A DNA stretch of 64,000 nucleotides from Prunus persica. Its lineage: Eukaryota > Streptophyta > Magnoliopsida > Rosales > Rosaceae. Both the position numbers and the translations under genes were made by a program. The notes beneath the pieces were generated by a model, which ran no database searches, was not told where the DNA came from, and saw only the letters and a list, made by a program, of their open reading frames with translations. Positions 10,376-20,902 of this stretch are shown in pieces. The stretch spans positions 1,928,463 to 1,992,462 of the forward strand of contig NC_034015.1 of assembly GCF_000346465.2 (NCBI RefSeq). Reading direction: 5' to 3'. Within the stretch, counting starts at the first letter, position 1, and each line of letters starts with the position of its first letter.

Positions 10376-10513
10376 AGAATTTCTGGACTTGTGAAAAAAC
10401 TGCAATAAGTGGACAATAATTTTATATTTATAGGTGATAGTTGTACAAAAATTGGGAAGGAGTGGTATTTTTAATTACAATTATAAAAATGGTGGCATTT
10501 AGGGCTATTTCCC

Positions 10514-10735
10514 AAGAATCTTCTAGTTCTTCAATGGATGACCATATGAATTCTCAATTATTCGATGCATCATCGTTGACCCTAAATGGCCCAGTCTATC
10601 ATGCCAAATTATAAAAAGTTATGGATTGTTGAACTTCTGGTTCACCATATAATTTGATTCTATTTCACTTATGGTGGTATAATATAACCCTGATGAAAAA
10701 GCTGGAAGTTTTTCTACTACATGCTTCTAGCATGA
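10514..10735 (-). pseudogene. Copia gag-pre-integrase fragment
   Basis: Minus-strand translation from about 10735 gives LPAFSSGLYYTTISEIES, then WHDRLGHLGSTMMHRIIENS and YGHPLKN, then a stop and KIL. This is the HHCC-type gag-pre-integrase segment of plant Copia elements. It ends exactly at the MULE right boundary (10513/10514), so the rest of the polyprotein was displaced or lost. It belongs to the same relic as the gag at 10907-11868, with the protease region missing between them. Confidence 0.8.
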
Positions 10736-10906
10736 GTTAATAGAAGTGATATGAAGATATTCTTATTGAATTAAAAGCATTACACACAAAGTACATGAAT
10801 TGAAACACTCAGCATACAATAAGCCTTTTATTTTAGAGCATTACACACGAAAATGTAGAAATTTGAACACACAACATAAGGTATAGCATAAAAGATCAAT
10901 ACAGAA

Positions 10907-11868
10907 TTAATCAACATTCATGTCATCAATGCCATCATTGTTAGCCTTGTCATCATCATTGGCATTTCCTTCATTGATTGTGCGATCAATGTTTCCACTT
11001 GTTTCTATAAAGAAATTAGAAACCTCTAAATGGGTGATGTCTATCGGCTCATTGAAATCACCAAAAATGTTATCGAAATCAGTATAGTTTGTTTGTTTCT
11101 CTTTTCCCTTTCCCTTAATTGATTCTTGATATAGATTAACAAGATGTTTTAGCATACGATATGTACGTGACCAGTGTCCTTTTATTCCACACTTGTAGCA
11201 AGCAGCATCATCTTTCTTTTGGGAATTATGCACAACTTTCTTTTTCCTTTTCCTTCATTATTATTCCACTATTAGTGGTATGATGTGTTTTTCTTGTTTG
11301 AATAACTTCCTCAATTTTGGGAACTGTAATGAACATGACCATGACCTCGGCCGCACCCATGACCGTGTCCACGGTCGTACCCATATTTTCTTGCATTTGC
11401 TTCAGGCGATAATGTATGCATATTCTCATTTGTATTCACTTCAAGGATTGGTTTTGAGCCAGTTGAATCAGACTAATAATTTTTCATTAAAAGTTCATTA
11501 TTTTGTTATGCAACAAGGAGACATGAAATCAGTTGGGAATATTTATTAAACACCCTTTCTCTATTGAGCATCCAATCATATTGAGCCTTTGGAAGTATTA
11601 TACTCTTTTAGTCATCATATATTTCTTCCAAATTTTTCCAGAGAACTGCTGGATCTTTCAACCCAAGATATTCAGTTTTCAATCCTCCATGAAGATGAAG
11701 GAAAATCATTGCTTTTGCGCGATCCTGCAGGGATGCTTGATTTCCTTGCTTGATGGTATTTCCTAGTTTATTCCCATGCAGATGAATTTCCGCATTGAGA
11801 ATCCACGTTAGATAGTTCTTGCCAGAAATATCTAGTGCAGTGAAATCAATCTTAGCAAGATTTGACAT
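10907..11868 (-). pseudogene. Copia gag, degenerate
   Basis: The gag of a plant Copia element, read right to left from ATG 11868: MSNLAKIDFTALDISGKNYL, then LTWILNAEIHLHG, ASLQDRAKAMIFLHLHGGL and LKDPAVLWKNLEEIYDD. A stop follows at 11608, then a decayed stretch still readable as VFNKYSQLISCLLVA and a Gly/His-rich segment. Last is the zinc knuckle CYKCGIKGHWSRTYR, whose final Cys has become Tyr. Several stops and frameshifts are present. Upstream to the right lie the leader repeats, PBS and LTR of the same element. Confidence 0.85.
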
Positions 11869-11984
11869 TGTTGTATATCTATAAAGATAGAAATAAAGAA
11901 TTAATAAAAATAACAGTATGCATTAATAATATAAATGTTTAGGAAAATAATTTTAAGGAGATGATTGGATTATAATATGTATTT

Positions 11985-12260
11985 TATGTACTTGATGCTA
12001 CAGGTTCAAGTTTAATAAAATTTAAGACTTCTAGCTCTTAAATTATCATATCATTCAGAACTTATGGTTCTAAGATTATTTTGATTTTAAACTTCAGGTT
12101 TAAATCATTAAGATGTGAACTTCAGGTTTCCACTCAATTCAAAATAAAATTCATTTCTTATAAAAGTATTCATGATATTACAATTATCATTTTAGTTTAG
12201 AACTTCGGATTCCAAAAATATTGGTCTATGAACTTCGGGTTCATGAATGATAAAAATTCA
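11985..12260 (-). repeat. Copia leader with repeated GAACTTCAGGTTC-type motifs
   Basis: At least seven variants of GAACTTCAGGTTC lie at about 11998, 12023, 12058, 12089, 12118, 12201 and 12230, between gag and the PBS. The motif is an imperfect palindrome. On the minus strand it reads like the GAACCTGAAGTTC series at 58635-59470, linking the two Copia units as one family. Confidence 0.65.
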
Positions 12261-12610
12261 TCTTCATCATATCAATATTGTAAGTTTAAAGATTAAAAAA
12301 GCTGATATATAAAGTTTGGCCGTTAACTATGTAAATATATATATATATATATTTATTTAAAAACAATAAGTATGTTTTATATAAGATAAAAGCCCTGCAC
12401 GAGAATACAAAAATGGATAATATAGAAGATTCATGCTTTGACGTAGCTTCCACTTGTATTAATTAACATGTGTATAGCTATATCTAAATGAAACTTGGTT
12501 AGTAAAAATAGCACTCATATTAATGATTGAACTAGTAAATATAATAAAAAAAACGGAATATAAATTTAGATGGAAGAAAATTATACCAAGATCCTTGAGT
12601 GGTTAGAGAC

Positions 12611-12624
12611 TCGTGCTGATAACG
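12611..12624 (-). other. Copia primer-binding site region
   Basis: Minus strand reads CGTTATCAGCACGA directly after an LTR end in CA. The same word follows the LTR at 56430-56444, supporting its role as PBS in this Copia family. Confidence 0.65.
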
Positions 12625-12638
12625 TGATATAAAACTTA

Positions 12639-14092
12639 GGGTAAATTACTCAAATGGTCCTCAAACTTGTACTCGATTTACATTTTGGTCCCTAAATTAA
12701 ATTAGTAGTCCAAATGGTACATAAACTCTATATTAATCGCCCATTTGATCCAACCGTTATATTTTCTGTTAAATGTAACCAAATTTTAAGGACAAATACG
12801 ACTTTTCATAATTAACAAATAAAATAGGGTTAAAATAAATACAAAATTAGAAAATAATTGAAGAAGAAGAGAAAAAAAAAGTGTTTGGTCCCTTTGACGT
12901 CTCCTCTTCCAATAGAACCCATTTCTCTGGAGAACTCCAACACCCCATTCTCAAATTGCTTCCCATTATTAATCACATCGGAGTAAACCCCTCCTCCAAT
13001 CCCCTCTCCCTCATCCCCACCACTAGTAAACAAAGACCCATTTCTTGAGCCTGGCAAGCTGTATCCATGTGGCAATGACTGAAGCAATTCCCTGAACAAT
13101 GGTGGCTGTGGAGGCAGGTTCAAATGGAAAAGTGGGTCATAGGGAACCGAACTCGCTGTCCCTGTCGGGGTGTCAATCCCACCATGGACATCTCCGAGGA
13201 ACCCCAAAGAGTTCAGAAAATTCGAGCTTCTCGGGTTGGGGTTTGTGAAGGTAATGGACGAGTTTTGGAGAACAGAGGAGGGTGAGCATCTAGGTAAGCT
13301 GAAAAGGTTGAGAAGGTCAGGTGTAGGTGGGTATGCACCATTAGCACCATCTTGCAATTGTTGCTGCATCTGATCATGGACACCATGAATATTGTCCCAA
13401 TTGGTTTGTTGCTCAAAGGAAACCAAATGGTCAGTATTGGTGCTGTATGGATTGAACCCAAGTTCATTTTGGAGCTCAATTTCCATGGCAGCATGATGAT
13501 CTTGTTGATGAGGGTAGGAGAGCTCTTCCATGGAGAGTCTCAAGTTTTCTGCAACAGCAAAGCTGTTGTTGTTGTTGTTGTGGGTTTCTGAGGGAGAAGG
13601 CATGAGAACTTGTGGTGGAGGTGACAGGGGAAGAGGGTTGAGGTTGAGGACACTTTCTGCTGATTCTGGCATGGAGTTTTGGTCAAAGTTGCAGCCTACT
13701 GTATCTTCATACATTTTTGGACCAGTCTTTAATTTGTCTTCTGGAGCCTTTTGGCTTTTATGGGTCTGTTTTGTCTCTCTGCAGCATTTTCACATAAATG
13801 GGGCCTGGGATGGAGGGTGGTTGTTGGATGGGTTTGGGTGGAGAGTGGTTGTGGGATGGGTTGGGGGTTGGAGCTTGAGGGTGGTGGCCATGGGGGAATG
13901 GAGAGAGAGAGAGTTTTAACGTACGAAATGACCAATTTGTCCTCACATTTAACAGCAACATTGACAGAATGTAACAGTTGGATCAAATGGGCGATTAAAA
14001 TAGAGTTTATTTACCATTTGGACTAATAATTTACTTTAGGGACCAAAATGTAAATCGAGTACAAGTTTGAGGACCATTTGAGTAATTTACCC
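12639..14092. mobile_element. Pack-MULE-like element with 121-bp terminal inverted repeats
   Basis: The left arm 12639-12759 (GGGTAAATTACTCAAATGG…) is matched in inverse by 13972-14092 with only about five or six mismatches. ACTTA flanks both sides (12634-12638 and 14095-14099), consistent with a decayed target duplication in the Copia LTR. Inside lies the start of a bHLH transcription factor gene plus its upstream DNA, and no transposase. This is the structure of a Pack-MULE or similar non-autonomous TIR element. Confidence 0.8.
12830..13714 (-). pseudogene. Captured N-terminal part of a bHLH10/89/91-type transcription factor
   Basis: The 294-codon open frame starts MYEDTVGCNFDQNSMPE and contains LNLNPLPLSPPPQVLMPS, PPTPDLLNLFSLPRCSPSS, the diagnostic YDPLFHLNLPPQPPL and FENGVLEFSREMG, ending …RGDVKGTKHF. 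In Arabidopsis bHLH10/89/91, which act redundantly in the anther tapetum, the next residues begin the basic region. Here the frame instead runs into Phe-rich element sequence (FFLFFFNYF) and stops. The capture therefore holds the acidic/Pro-rich N-terminus but no DNA-binding or dimerisation domain. Homology stops at the position expected for the end of exon 1. The reading frame is unbroken, so capture is recent or the frame is tolerated. Any product could not bind an E-box. Confidence 0.82.
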
Positions 14093-14330
14093 GGACTTAT
14101 GGAGAAAATTTAGAAGAAGATAATAACCATAGAGCTGCTCTTCTCAAACTTGTAATTTAATTCTCTTAATGCCTTGTATTTATGGACAAAATAGAGTATA
14201 ACTATTTACCACACTTAACAAATATAATATAGGTAAATTACAATTACATCATTGTGGGTAAAAACATAGTGGCAAGAATTGTGAGAAAAAGTATATAGTG
14301 GGCATCCATAATAATTAAATTGATTTATAA

Positions 14331-16060
14331 GGCCTTCTCCAACCAATTTGGTCCTAAACCTAAATTTTCCTCCTCTAAAAAGTAACTATTTGGTTTTTGC
14401 CCGAACTCAAACCATTTTTTCCCTCAACCCTTCAGACTCCAATTTTAAGTTTGCGACTTTATTAAATTGTTTAATAATGGTTTAAGTAAATTTTTTTTTT
14501 TTTTTTTGTGTGGATAACTTTTCTTCATTTAATCTTTTTAAATAACTTCATAATTTAATTTTGTGAACAATTTGATTTTAAAAAATTGAAATTCCACAAA
14601 TATAATTATATTCGAGAAATGGGTGGGTATTTATAGAGTTTAAAGTGAGTTTTGGGGTTGGATTTGATTTAGATTAATTTAAGATATTATTTTGATCGTT
14701 GAATTTTATTTTTTACTGTTAAAATAGCTTGGATTTAATATTGATCATTGGATTTGGGTTATTGTTGAAAAAAAAAAAAAGGCACGATACCAACACACGA
14801 TAGTTGGCGTGTGATAGCTTCTGCAGCAACAACAGCGACACCTGGTGTCCATTGATTCCTCCTTGCACATGGGCTGCGTTAGTCTTGAGTGGGCTACACC
14901 AAAAGTTTTCCTGTCCAGTTTGGCTCCAAGTTTGGGTTTCCCAAATTTTGACCCCTTACTTTTCTTGAGTTGGGAGAAAATTTGGGGGCCAAATTGTAGC
15001 GATGGTCCTTGGACTAAAACAAACTTTACTTTTCGTCCCTCATATTGTTAAATTTTTACGGTGGTATTTGAATTATGCCTCCACTTTCAGAAATCATCAT
15101 TTCCGTCATCTCAGTCAACTTTTCAATTAAAAATCATGACATGGCAATGACAAGTCCTACTTGGCATGGGCAAAAATGTCTTTTCACACAAAAAATTTAA
15201 AAAATTAATCAAATCTCTCTCTCTCTCTCTCTCTCTCTCCAGCCCCGATTTCTTCCCCCAAGTGATTTCTCACCCAGATTTCTTCACCCACCCAAATTTC
15301 TTCCCAACCCCGATTTCTCTCTTTCTCCCCCCCAAGAAGCAAAACAGAGAAGTGATTAACATCCCCCCCTCCCTACCAACGAACCAGAACCCCAACCCAT
15401 AGCAACAATTTTGCCAATACACAAACACATAGCTATAAGAAGTGACCAATTTCTCTTAGCAGATCAATACACCTAACCAAGAAGCTAGCAAATCCAAAGT
15501 AAACAAAAAGTGGGGGATTGCGGGAGAGAGAAATTTCTTTTGATGGTTTTGTTGTACGTTCTTGGGACTTTTATCTGTTCAGTGATGAGGCTTTTGCAAT
15601 TTAAGTTTAAGGAATATACTTCTACTTGTTGGAAACTATTAATTTGGGAAGAATGTCATTATGAACCATCAGTATGTTCTCTACCTAAATGTACTGCTGG
15701 AACCGAAAGAATCGAACTACCATTTAGAGAATGGGAAGAGTGCTGGGTTTCTTCTGAAGTGTGCTCCTCTTCTATTAGTATTCAACCAGAGGAAAGAGTG
15801 TCTTCACTTATTAATGTCATTTTAGCCATCCTTCAACCCTCTATCATTTCAGCCTCCTTCAAAGATTGAACCAATTTCTATTCACAAATCCATAAGCAAA
15901 AGAAAAGATGCCTCTGCTTCTCTGTTTTGATCAGATCTATGGTGGAGGATGGGGGCTGGGGTTGCGGGTTTGTGGGTGTTAGGGTTGCGGGTGTGGGTAG
16001 AGGGTTCTAGGGTTGGGGGAAGAAGAAATCGTCGGGGGAAGTGGGAGAGCGTAGAGGAAA

Positions 16061-16097
<37 letters not shown>

Positions 16098-16332
16098 TTT
16101 TTTTTATGAATTTTTCAATTTGCCCTTAATTTTGATAGAAAATTTAACTAAGTTGACTGGAAGACCAATGATGCAACATGAGATCTAATTAAAGTACCAC
16201 CGTAACAATTTAACAATATAAGGGACGGAAAGTAAAGTTTGGTCTTAATCCAAGGGCCATTGCTACAATTTTACCAAAATTGAGTCATAATTTGAGATTA
16301 TTTGGGTTTGGCCTCAAGGGTTGAAAATGGCC
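14331..16332. mobile_element. PIF/Harbinger MITE with nested element
   Basis: The ends are GGCCTTCTCCAACC (14331) and GGTTGAAAATGGCC (to 16332), flanked by TAA on both sides (14328-14330, 16333-16335). This is the 3-bp target duplication and terminal motif of PIF/Harbinger MITEs. Internal sequence 14413-14700 matches 38095-38350 closely and also resembles parts of the larger Harbinger at 38465-40901. It contains a separate insertion at about 14994-16267. Confidence 0.75.
14994..16267. mobile_element. Long-TIR (MULE-like) element nested in the MITE
   Basis: TTGTAGCGATGGTCCTTGG at the left is mirrored by CCAAGGGCCATTGCTACAA at the right. Similarity continues inward for about 75 bp (AAACTTTACTTTTCGTCCC / GGGACGGAAAGTAAAGTTT), and more weakly to a (CT)n tract at 15208-15239 facing a (GA)n tract at 16066-16094. 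The middle (15510-15869) holds a 119-codon frame starting MGDCGREKFLL that I do not recognise, possibly captured host sequence. Confidence 0.65.
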
Positions 16333-16339
16333 TAACAGA

Positions 16340-17170
16340 AGTAAATTCAAAGGGCAAGGTCGGGCCAGATTTTTTTTAGAAAATTCAAAGCCCCATGGGT
16401 CGGGCTTAAGAAAGCACATTGGGCAGGGCCGGGCCTAAACGGGCCTACATCATTAAAAAAAAATCATAACTTAATCATAAAGGCATTTTAGTCCAAATTT
16501 GAGATTAAACTCACTTAATTCCAATATTTTCACATCAAACCAAATTCATAAAACACCCAATAAAGTCACACAACTTATAAGATTTTCTACACAAATAATA
16601 AAATCAAGTATTATTTTTGAGGTTATTACATAATTAGACCATAATACGTTTTAAAAAATAATAAGTATCAAAAAAATATTTGTTTTAAAGGATGGTATGA
16701 ATAAATATGCAAATATTTGGTGATGTGTTCAAGAAAAACATGATTATATTTGGTAGTACAATTATGTTTCGTGATATGATTATATTTGGTGATGTGATAT
16801 GTTGTTCATCTTATATATATAATTGTTGAATTAATAATTGACACAAATTAATGTGCTAATCATCCAAATATAAATTAGGAATAAGTAAAGAAAAGTAAAT
16901 GAAATGAAACAAATTATATGTGATTTAAGTGATAAAGTCCTAAACCTAAACTTTTATTTATACATATATAATACATGTATGCGGGCCTAACGGGCCGGGC
17001 TTTTGTGGGTGGGACAGGTCGGGTCTATGGGCCGAGTTGGGCTTCAGACACCCAAGCCCAAGCCAAGCTTAGCCCAAGGCGGGCCGAACCATCTCAAAAC
17101 CCATAACGGACCGGGTCAGACTTTTTTCCAATGGGCCGGGCGGGCTTCCATTGGCCCATGAGCCCGCGGG
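16340..17170. repeat. GGGCCGGGC-rich bordered A/T-rich block
   Basis: Clusters of GGGCCGGGCCTAAACGGGCC (about 16425) and CGGGCCTAACGGGCCGGGC (about 16982) border a very A/T-rich core. This looks like a non-autonomous DNA transposon, but I cannot define its termini. The core contains TTGACACAAATTAATGTGC, similar to a stretch at 49851-49870. Confidence 0.35.
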
Positions 17171-17204
17171 CCAAATGATAAGGCGTAATCCAACAGTATA
17201 AAAA

Positions 17205-19120
17205 GTCAAAATGGGACACGTGTCCGGAATCTGATTTCACAGTTTCTAGGCTAGGGCAGCTGCTGCATATGCATATAAATTTGGGATTTAGGGTCGAGCC
17301 ATCTCTACGGATACGGCGCCGCAAAATAAGCTGCTGCTGATGCAGCCGCCACAGCCGGCATCTCCAGCGTCTACAACTCACGTGCCCTAACCGACTCCTA
17401 CCTATCCGACCTGACCCTCCGGTACCTTTCCGAGTGGGACCCTTCGGCCTCCGCCACCGACGACAATAGCCGAAGTAGCTCTATGTATCTGGCGACGTCG
17501 TCGCATTTGATGTCCTAGTATTCATGGCCAGCTCCCGATGTCGAGCCCGGCGTGAAGGTTCCTCACTTTCCGCTCTCTGTTTGGTTACTGCAATTTTGTT
17601 CTGATGTAATTGTTTATTGTTTCTTTGATAAGAAAGTGAGAATCTTGAATATGGTTATGATTAAAGTTCATTGCTTTAATACGACGTTTACTGAAAGTTT
17701 CTAATCGTAGTATCATAGAGATCAAAGAGTGGGAATGCAGTTGCTGCATACATTGCTTAAATTAGCTTATTTCTAAGTTAATCTTGTATGCAATTGTATT
17801 TCTGATTTTATGTGTGCTTTTTAATTTGCTTATCAGCAAGTATGAATATGATTTTTTGCTTAGAATTAGTAATGTTTGAAACTGATTAGTATTTCAAGCT
17901 TACTTTCATAAAGTCAGTTCTCCACAGATTTCACCTTAGATCAGTAATCTATTAATTTTAGAAATTGAATTTGTTGATCATAGATTGCAGCTGTTTATGT
18001 GCTATTGTCTGTTTGCTCATTAATTGATAAAGAGACAAAAGTTATATTGCAATAACTAACGGAAGTTTATGATTGGTTCATTAGGTTCCGCTTGTCGCTT
18101 CCAAGTGAATCCCTTACTGAGAGACATGGAGAGCCAGATTGTCCAGTAAGTTGCAATTCAATTTTTTTTTGTCTTTTTGCAGAAATGATACTTTTAAACA
18201 ATTTAACTGGATATGGATTCTTTTCCCTTTTTTATGTTGCAGTATAAATACTTTATAAAGACTCAAAGATGCAAATTTGGTATGTGGTGCAAGTTCAATC
18301 ATCCGAAGGACAAACTGGCTGTAAGTGCAAATGATATGTGGATTTTCCAAGAGTTAACTGTCGTTTGGACCTATTCCCTATTTTATTATGATATGATGCT
18401 CTACTATGGTTTTAGGTTGCTTCAGAAAATGCTGATTTTTTGCCTTACCTGAGAGGCCTTCTGAACCCCCATGTGCAGTAAGATATATTTCCATTACTTT
18501 TTTGGTGTGCGTTATCTATCTATCTATGTCGTAGATTTGCTTATATTCCATTTCATAATTTTTAAACAGTTCCACTAGTAAACGGGGCAATGTAAGTTTG
18601 GTGCAACCTGCAAATTTCATCACCTGAAAGATATCCTGATACCATCAGCCGAGCAAGAGAATACAATTGGAGAAACTAGGACAACAATTCAGCCGGAGGG
18701 AACTGAATTTGCTGTGAAGCCTCTTGTTTCATTCAGCCCTGCACTATCATTTAACTCCAAGGGTCTTCCTGTAAGACCGGTAAGGACGAAGCAACACATG
18801 AGCCTTTTATTATTCTGTTTGCATTACGTCCAGATTTTTAGTTACTTCTTTCTTCTTCGGATTTAACTGCTTTTTGATGTTGTAAATTTATGTTGATCAT
18901 GTATCTTTTGCTTCTAATAGGGTGAACCTGATTGTCCATTCGATTTCTACCTAATTGGAAGGTCAGCATATGTATAGTTTTGTTGACTTATACTGTGATA
19001 AAAGTAAAAGGAGACTGAGAATTCCTAAATGACAAGAGAACAGAAAAAGGCACTATGGGACGATCTTGTTGCTGCCTCCACCACGCACTCAGCACCGTCA
19101 ACAATACCTCCTTTGGTGAG
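17205..19120 (+). pseudogene. CCCH zinc-finger gene (HUA1/ZC3H37-like), copy A
   Basis: Resembles HUA1-type RNA-binding proteins with several C-x8-C-x5-C-x3-H fingers. The first exon (about 17290-17560) reads SSVYNSRALTDSYLSD, DDNSRSSSMYLATSSHLMS and YSWPAPDVEPGVK, but its start codon is lost and two stops occur. Later exons keep their introns: LTERHGEPDCP (about 18086-18140), KTQRCKFGMWCKFNHPKDK (18241-18320), a frameshifted FALPERPSEPPCA (about 18420-18479), TGQCKFGATCKFHH (about 18585-18780) and GEPDCPF (about 18922-18961). Retained introns mean a DNA-level copy, not a retrogene. Copies B (41 kb) and C (62.9 kb) are related. All are broken. Confidence 0.82.
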
Positions 19121-19250
19121 GAGAAGGCCACGCAGAGAAGTTTGTAATCGGTAATGTCCCAAGTTTGTAATCAGTAATCTCACGGCATGAATTCTTTATA
19201 AAGTACTGCAACATAAAAAAGGGTATTTATGTGATCCACCAGTACTTGGC

Positions 19251-19638
19251 CGCTTTTCTTGTGCATCAAGGCCTTCATGCGATCTGATAATCAACTTGAG
19301 TTGAAATTTATTGAGAAAATTCTGAGTGTAGTATGGACCCCAAAGCAGACCAATGCCTTTCTATATTTGGAGAAAGACCAGGAGTCATTAAGGGATCTGA
19401 CCACATCATGTCACCAGGAACCAAGTTGGGACCTCCTCATGGAGCATCAAGAAAGGTCCCAACTTGATTCTTGTTGACGTGATGTGGTTAGATCCTCAAT
19501 GAATCCTGATCTTTCTTCAAATATAGAGAGGCATTGGTCTGATTTGGGGTCCTAACTGCATTGAGAATTTTCTCAATAAATTTAAACTCAAGTTGATTAT
19601 CAAATCGCATGAAGGCCTTGATGCACGTGAAGAGAGGA
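19251..19638. repeat. Fold-back hairpin, about 184-bp arms, 19-nt loop (copy A)
   Basis: The arm 19251-19434 (…GTGCATCAAGGCCTTCATG…CCAAGTTGGGACCT) is mirrored by 19454-19638 (AGGTCCCAACTTG…CATGAAGGCCTTGATGCAC) with scattered mismatches. A transcript would form one long imperfect stem. The same structure follows CCCH copy B (46350-46725), and its first arm begins copy C at the window end. Confidence 0.85.
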
Positions 19639-19696
19639 CATTACTGATTACAAAATTCTTTGTTAGTGGGATGCGATTTGCGAGGCTGTACCCTTA

Positions 19697-19968
19697 CCCT
19701 TCATTTGGATGAAGGAATTGAAAATTACATATTATTCTAAAATGACAGAATTTGGATCTCTGTCATTTAAATTTCAATGTTTGGATTTATGTATGTCGGA
19801 TTTTGTAAATAATAGAAATTTCAATGTTTGGATAGCTCATTAAAATTGTAAATGTCAGAAATTAAATATTTTGTGAAATTGATAATTTATTTCTAACTCA
19901 TAAATGACATTTGTATCAAAAGAAAAACCAAACTCACAACCAATATAGAATGTACTCCAAATAGAAAA
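19697..19968. mobile_element. Left end of a Harbinger-like element (interrupted)
   Basis: Begins CCCTTCATTTGGATGA after TTA (19694-19696). It matches the first 270 bp or so of the complete element at 46780-48789. It is cut off by MULE 2 at about 19969, and its right half is not in the window. Confidence 0.65.
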
Positions 19969-20902
19969 GGCTTAATTGCTGCAGTGCCCCTTGAAATATT
20001 GGTCAATTTATTATACCCCCTCAAAGTTAAAGTGACTCACTTTGCCCCTTGACCAAGGTTTCATGTGTCACTTAACAACTTTCCGTCAACGCCATTCGAA
20101 GTTTTGTTAAAATGATGACGTGGCAGGGGTATTTTGGTCAATCCAACTGAGTCGGGATTTTTCACCAATCTGAGGTTGTGACATGTACTTGTGGACCCCA
20201 CCCCTAACATCTGATATAGCTAAAACGATTGAATTGCTTGCTTATGTGGATTTGTGGACCCCATCTCTAACAAAACAGCCACTATAATCTCTGAAAACTC
20301 ACAAATGAAAACAGAAAATCAGATTGGGAGGGAAAATTGAGATTTGGGGATTTTAGAGTTAGGGTTTGAGAATACGATCAAGAAAGGGAGAGTGCTGTGA
20401 GTTAGTTTCGAAAACTTGAAGGCAAGAAGAAGCGATGCGACTCGACGACAATGCCCGTTTGGCGAGAAGTAGGAGCAGGGCAACCTGTGTACGGTAAGTG
20501 ATTCTTCTGAAAAGGGACCTATTTTCTGAAAAGGAATCTTGTCTTTTGATGTGGAAAAGAATCTTGACCTGATAGTGATTTGCGTTGTGTACAAATTGAT
20601 AGTCTTTAGGTGTTTTTGTGTTATGTGTTGTCGGTATAGTGGGTTCTAATGTAGTATAGCTTTCCTAATGTGGTCTCGTTTTTGTTTTCTTGTAGTTGGC
20701 TTTGAATATGTTAATCGAACCATGTTTGTTGTCTTGCTTCTAATAATTGGCTTAGAATACTATTTTGATGTTCTTAAAGACAAACCTTTTTTGTTTGTGT
20801 ATAGAGGATAAAGAGTTGGTCACTTTTGAAGTACATCATGGGGGTAGACTTGTGAAAAACAAATAGAATAAGTGGTGTTATATTGGTGGGTCTGTAGGAT
20901 AT

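Larger units (their letters stand above)
2300..10513. mobile_element. Composite Mutator-like element region (left end unresolved)
   Basis: The region contains a MuDR-type transposase relic (7307-9555, minus), an intronless XRCC3 copy, two related unknown ORFs and four CAATA-rich repeat blocks between modules. The right boundary is firm. At 10513/10514 the sequence switches abruptly from a terminal-looking stretch ending GGGCTATTTCCC to Copia gag-pre-integrase coding sequence on the minus strand, so the element or its host block inserted into a Copia. I could not find the matching inverted terminal repeat on the left, and the 2300 boundary is only where the repeats begin. It may be one large MULE or several overlapping insertions. 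Confidence 0.5.
12625..14308 (-). mobile_element. 5' LTR of minus-strand Copia relic, split by a Pack-MULE
   Basis: The LTR appears to run from TGATATAAAACTTA (12625-12638), is interrupted at 12639-14092, and resumes with ACTTATGGAGAAAATTTAG from about 14095. It probably ends at TCCA near 14308. Without the insertion it would be about 230 bp. The outer end is inferred, because the partner LTR is not in the window. Confidence 0.5.

Noticed and set aside
17094..17381. 95-codon minus-strand frame
   Set aside because: Antisense to the first exon of CCCH copy A and a GGGCCGGGC-rich block. No domain.
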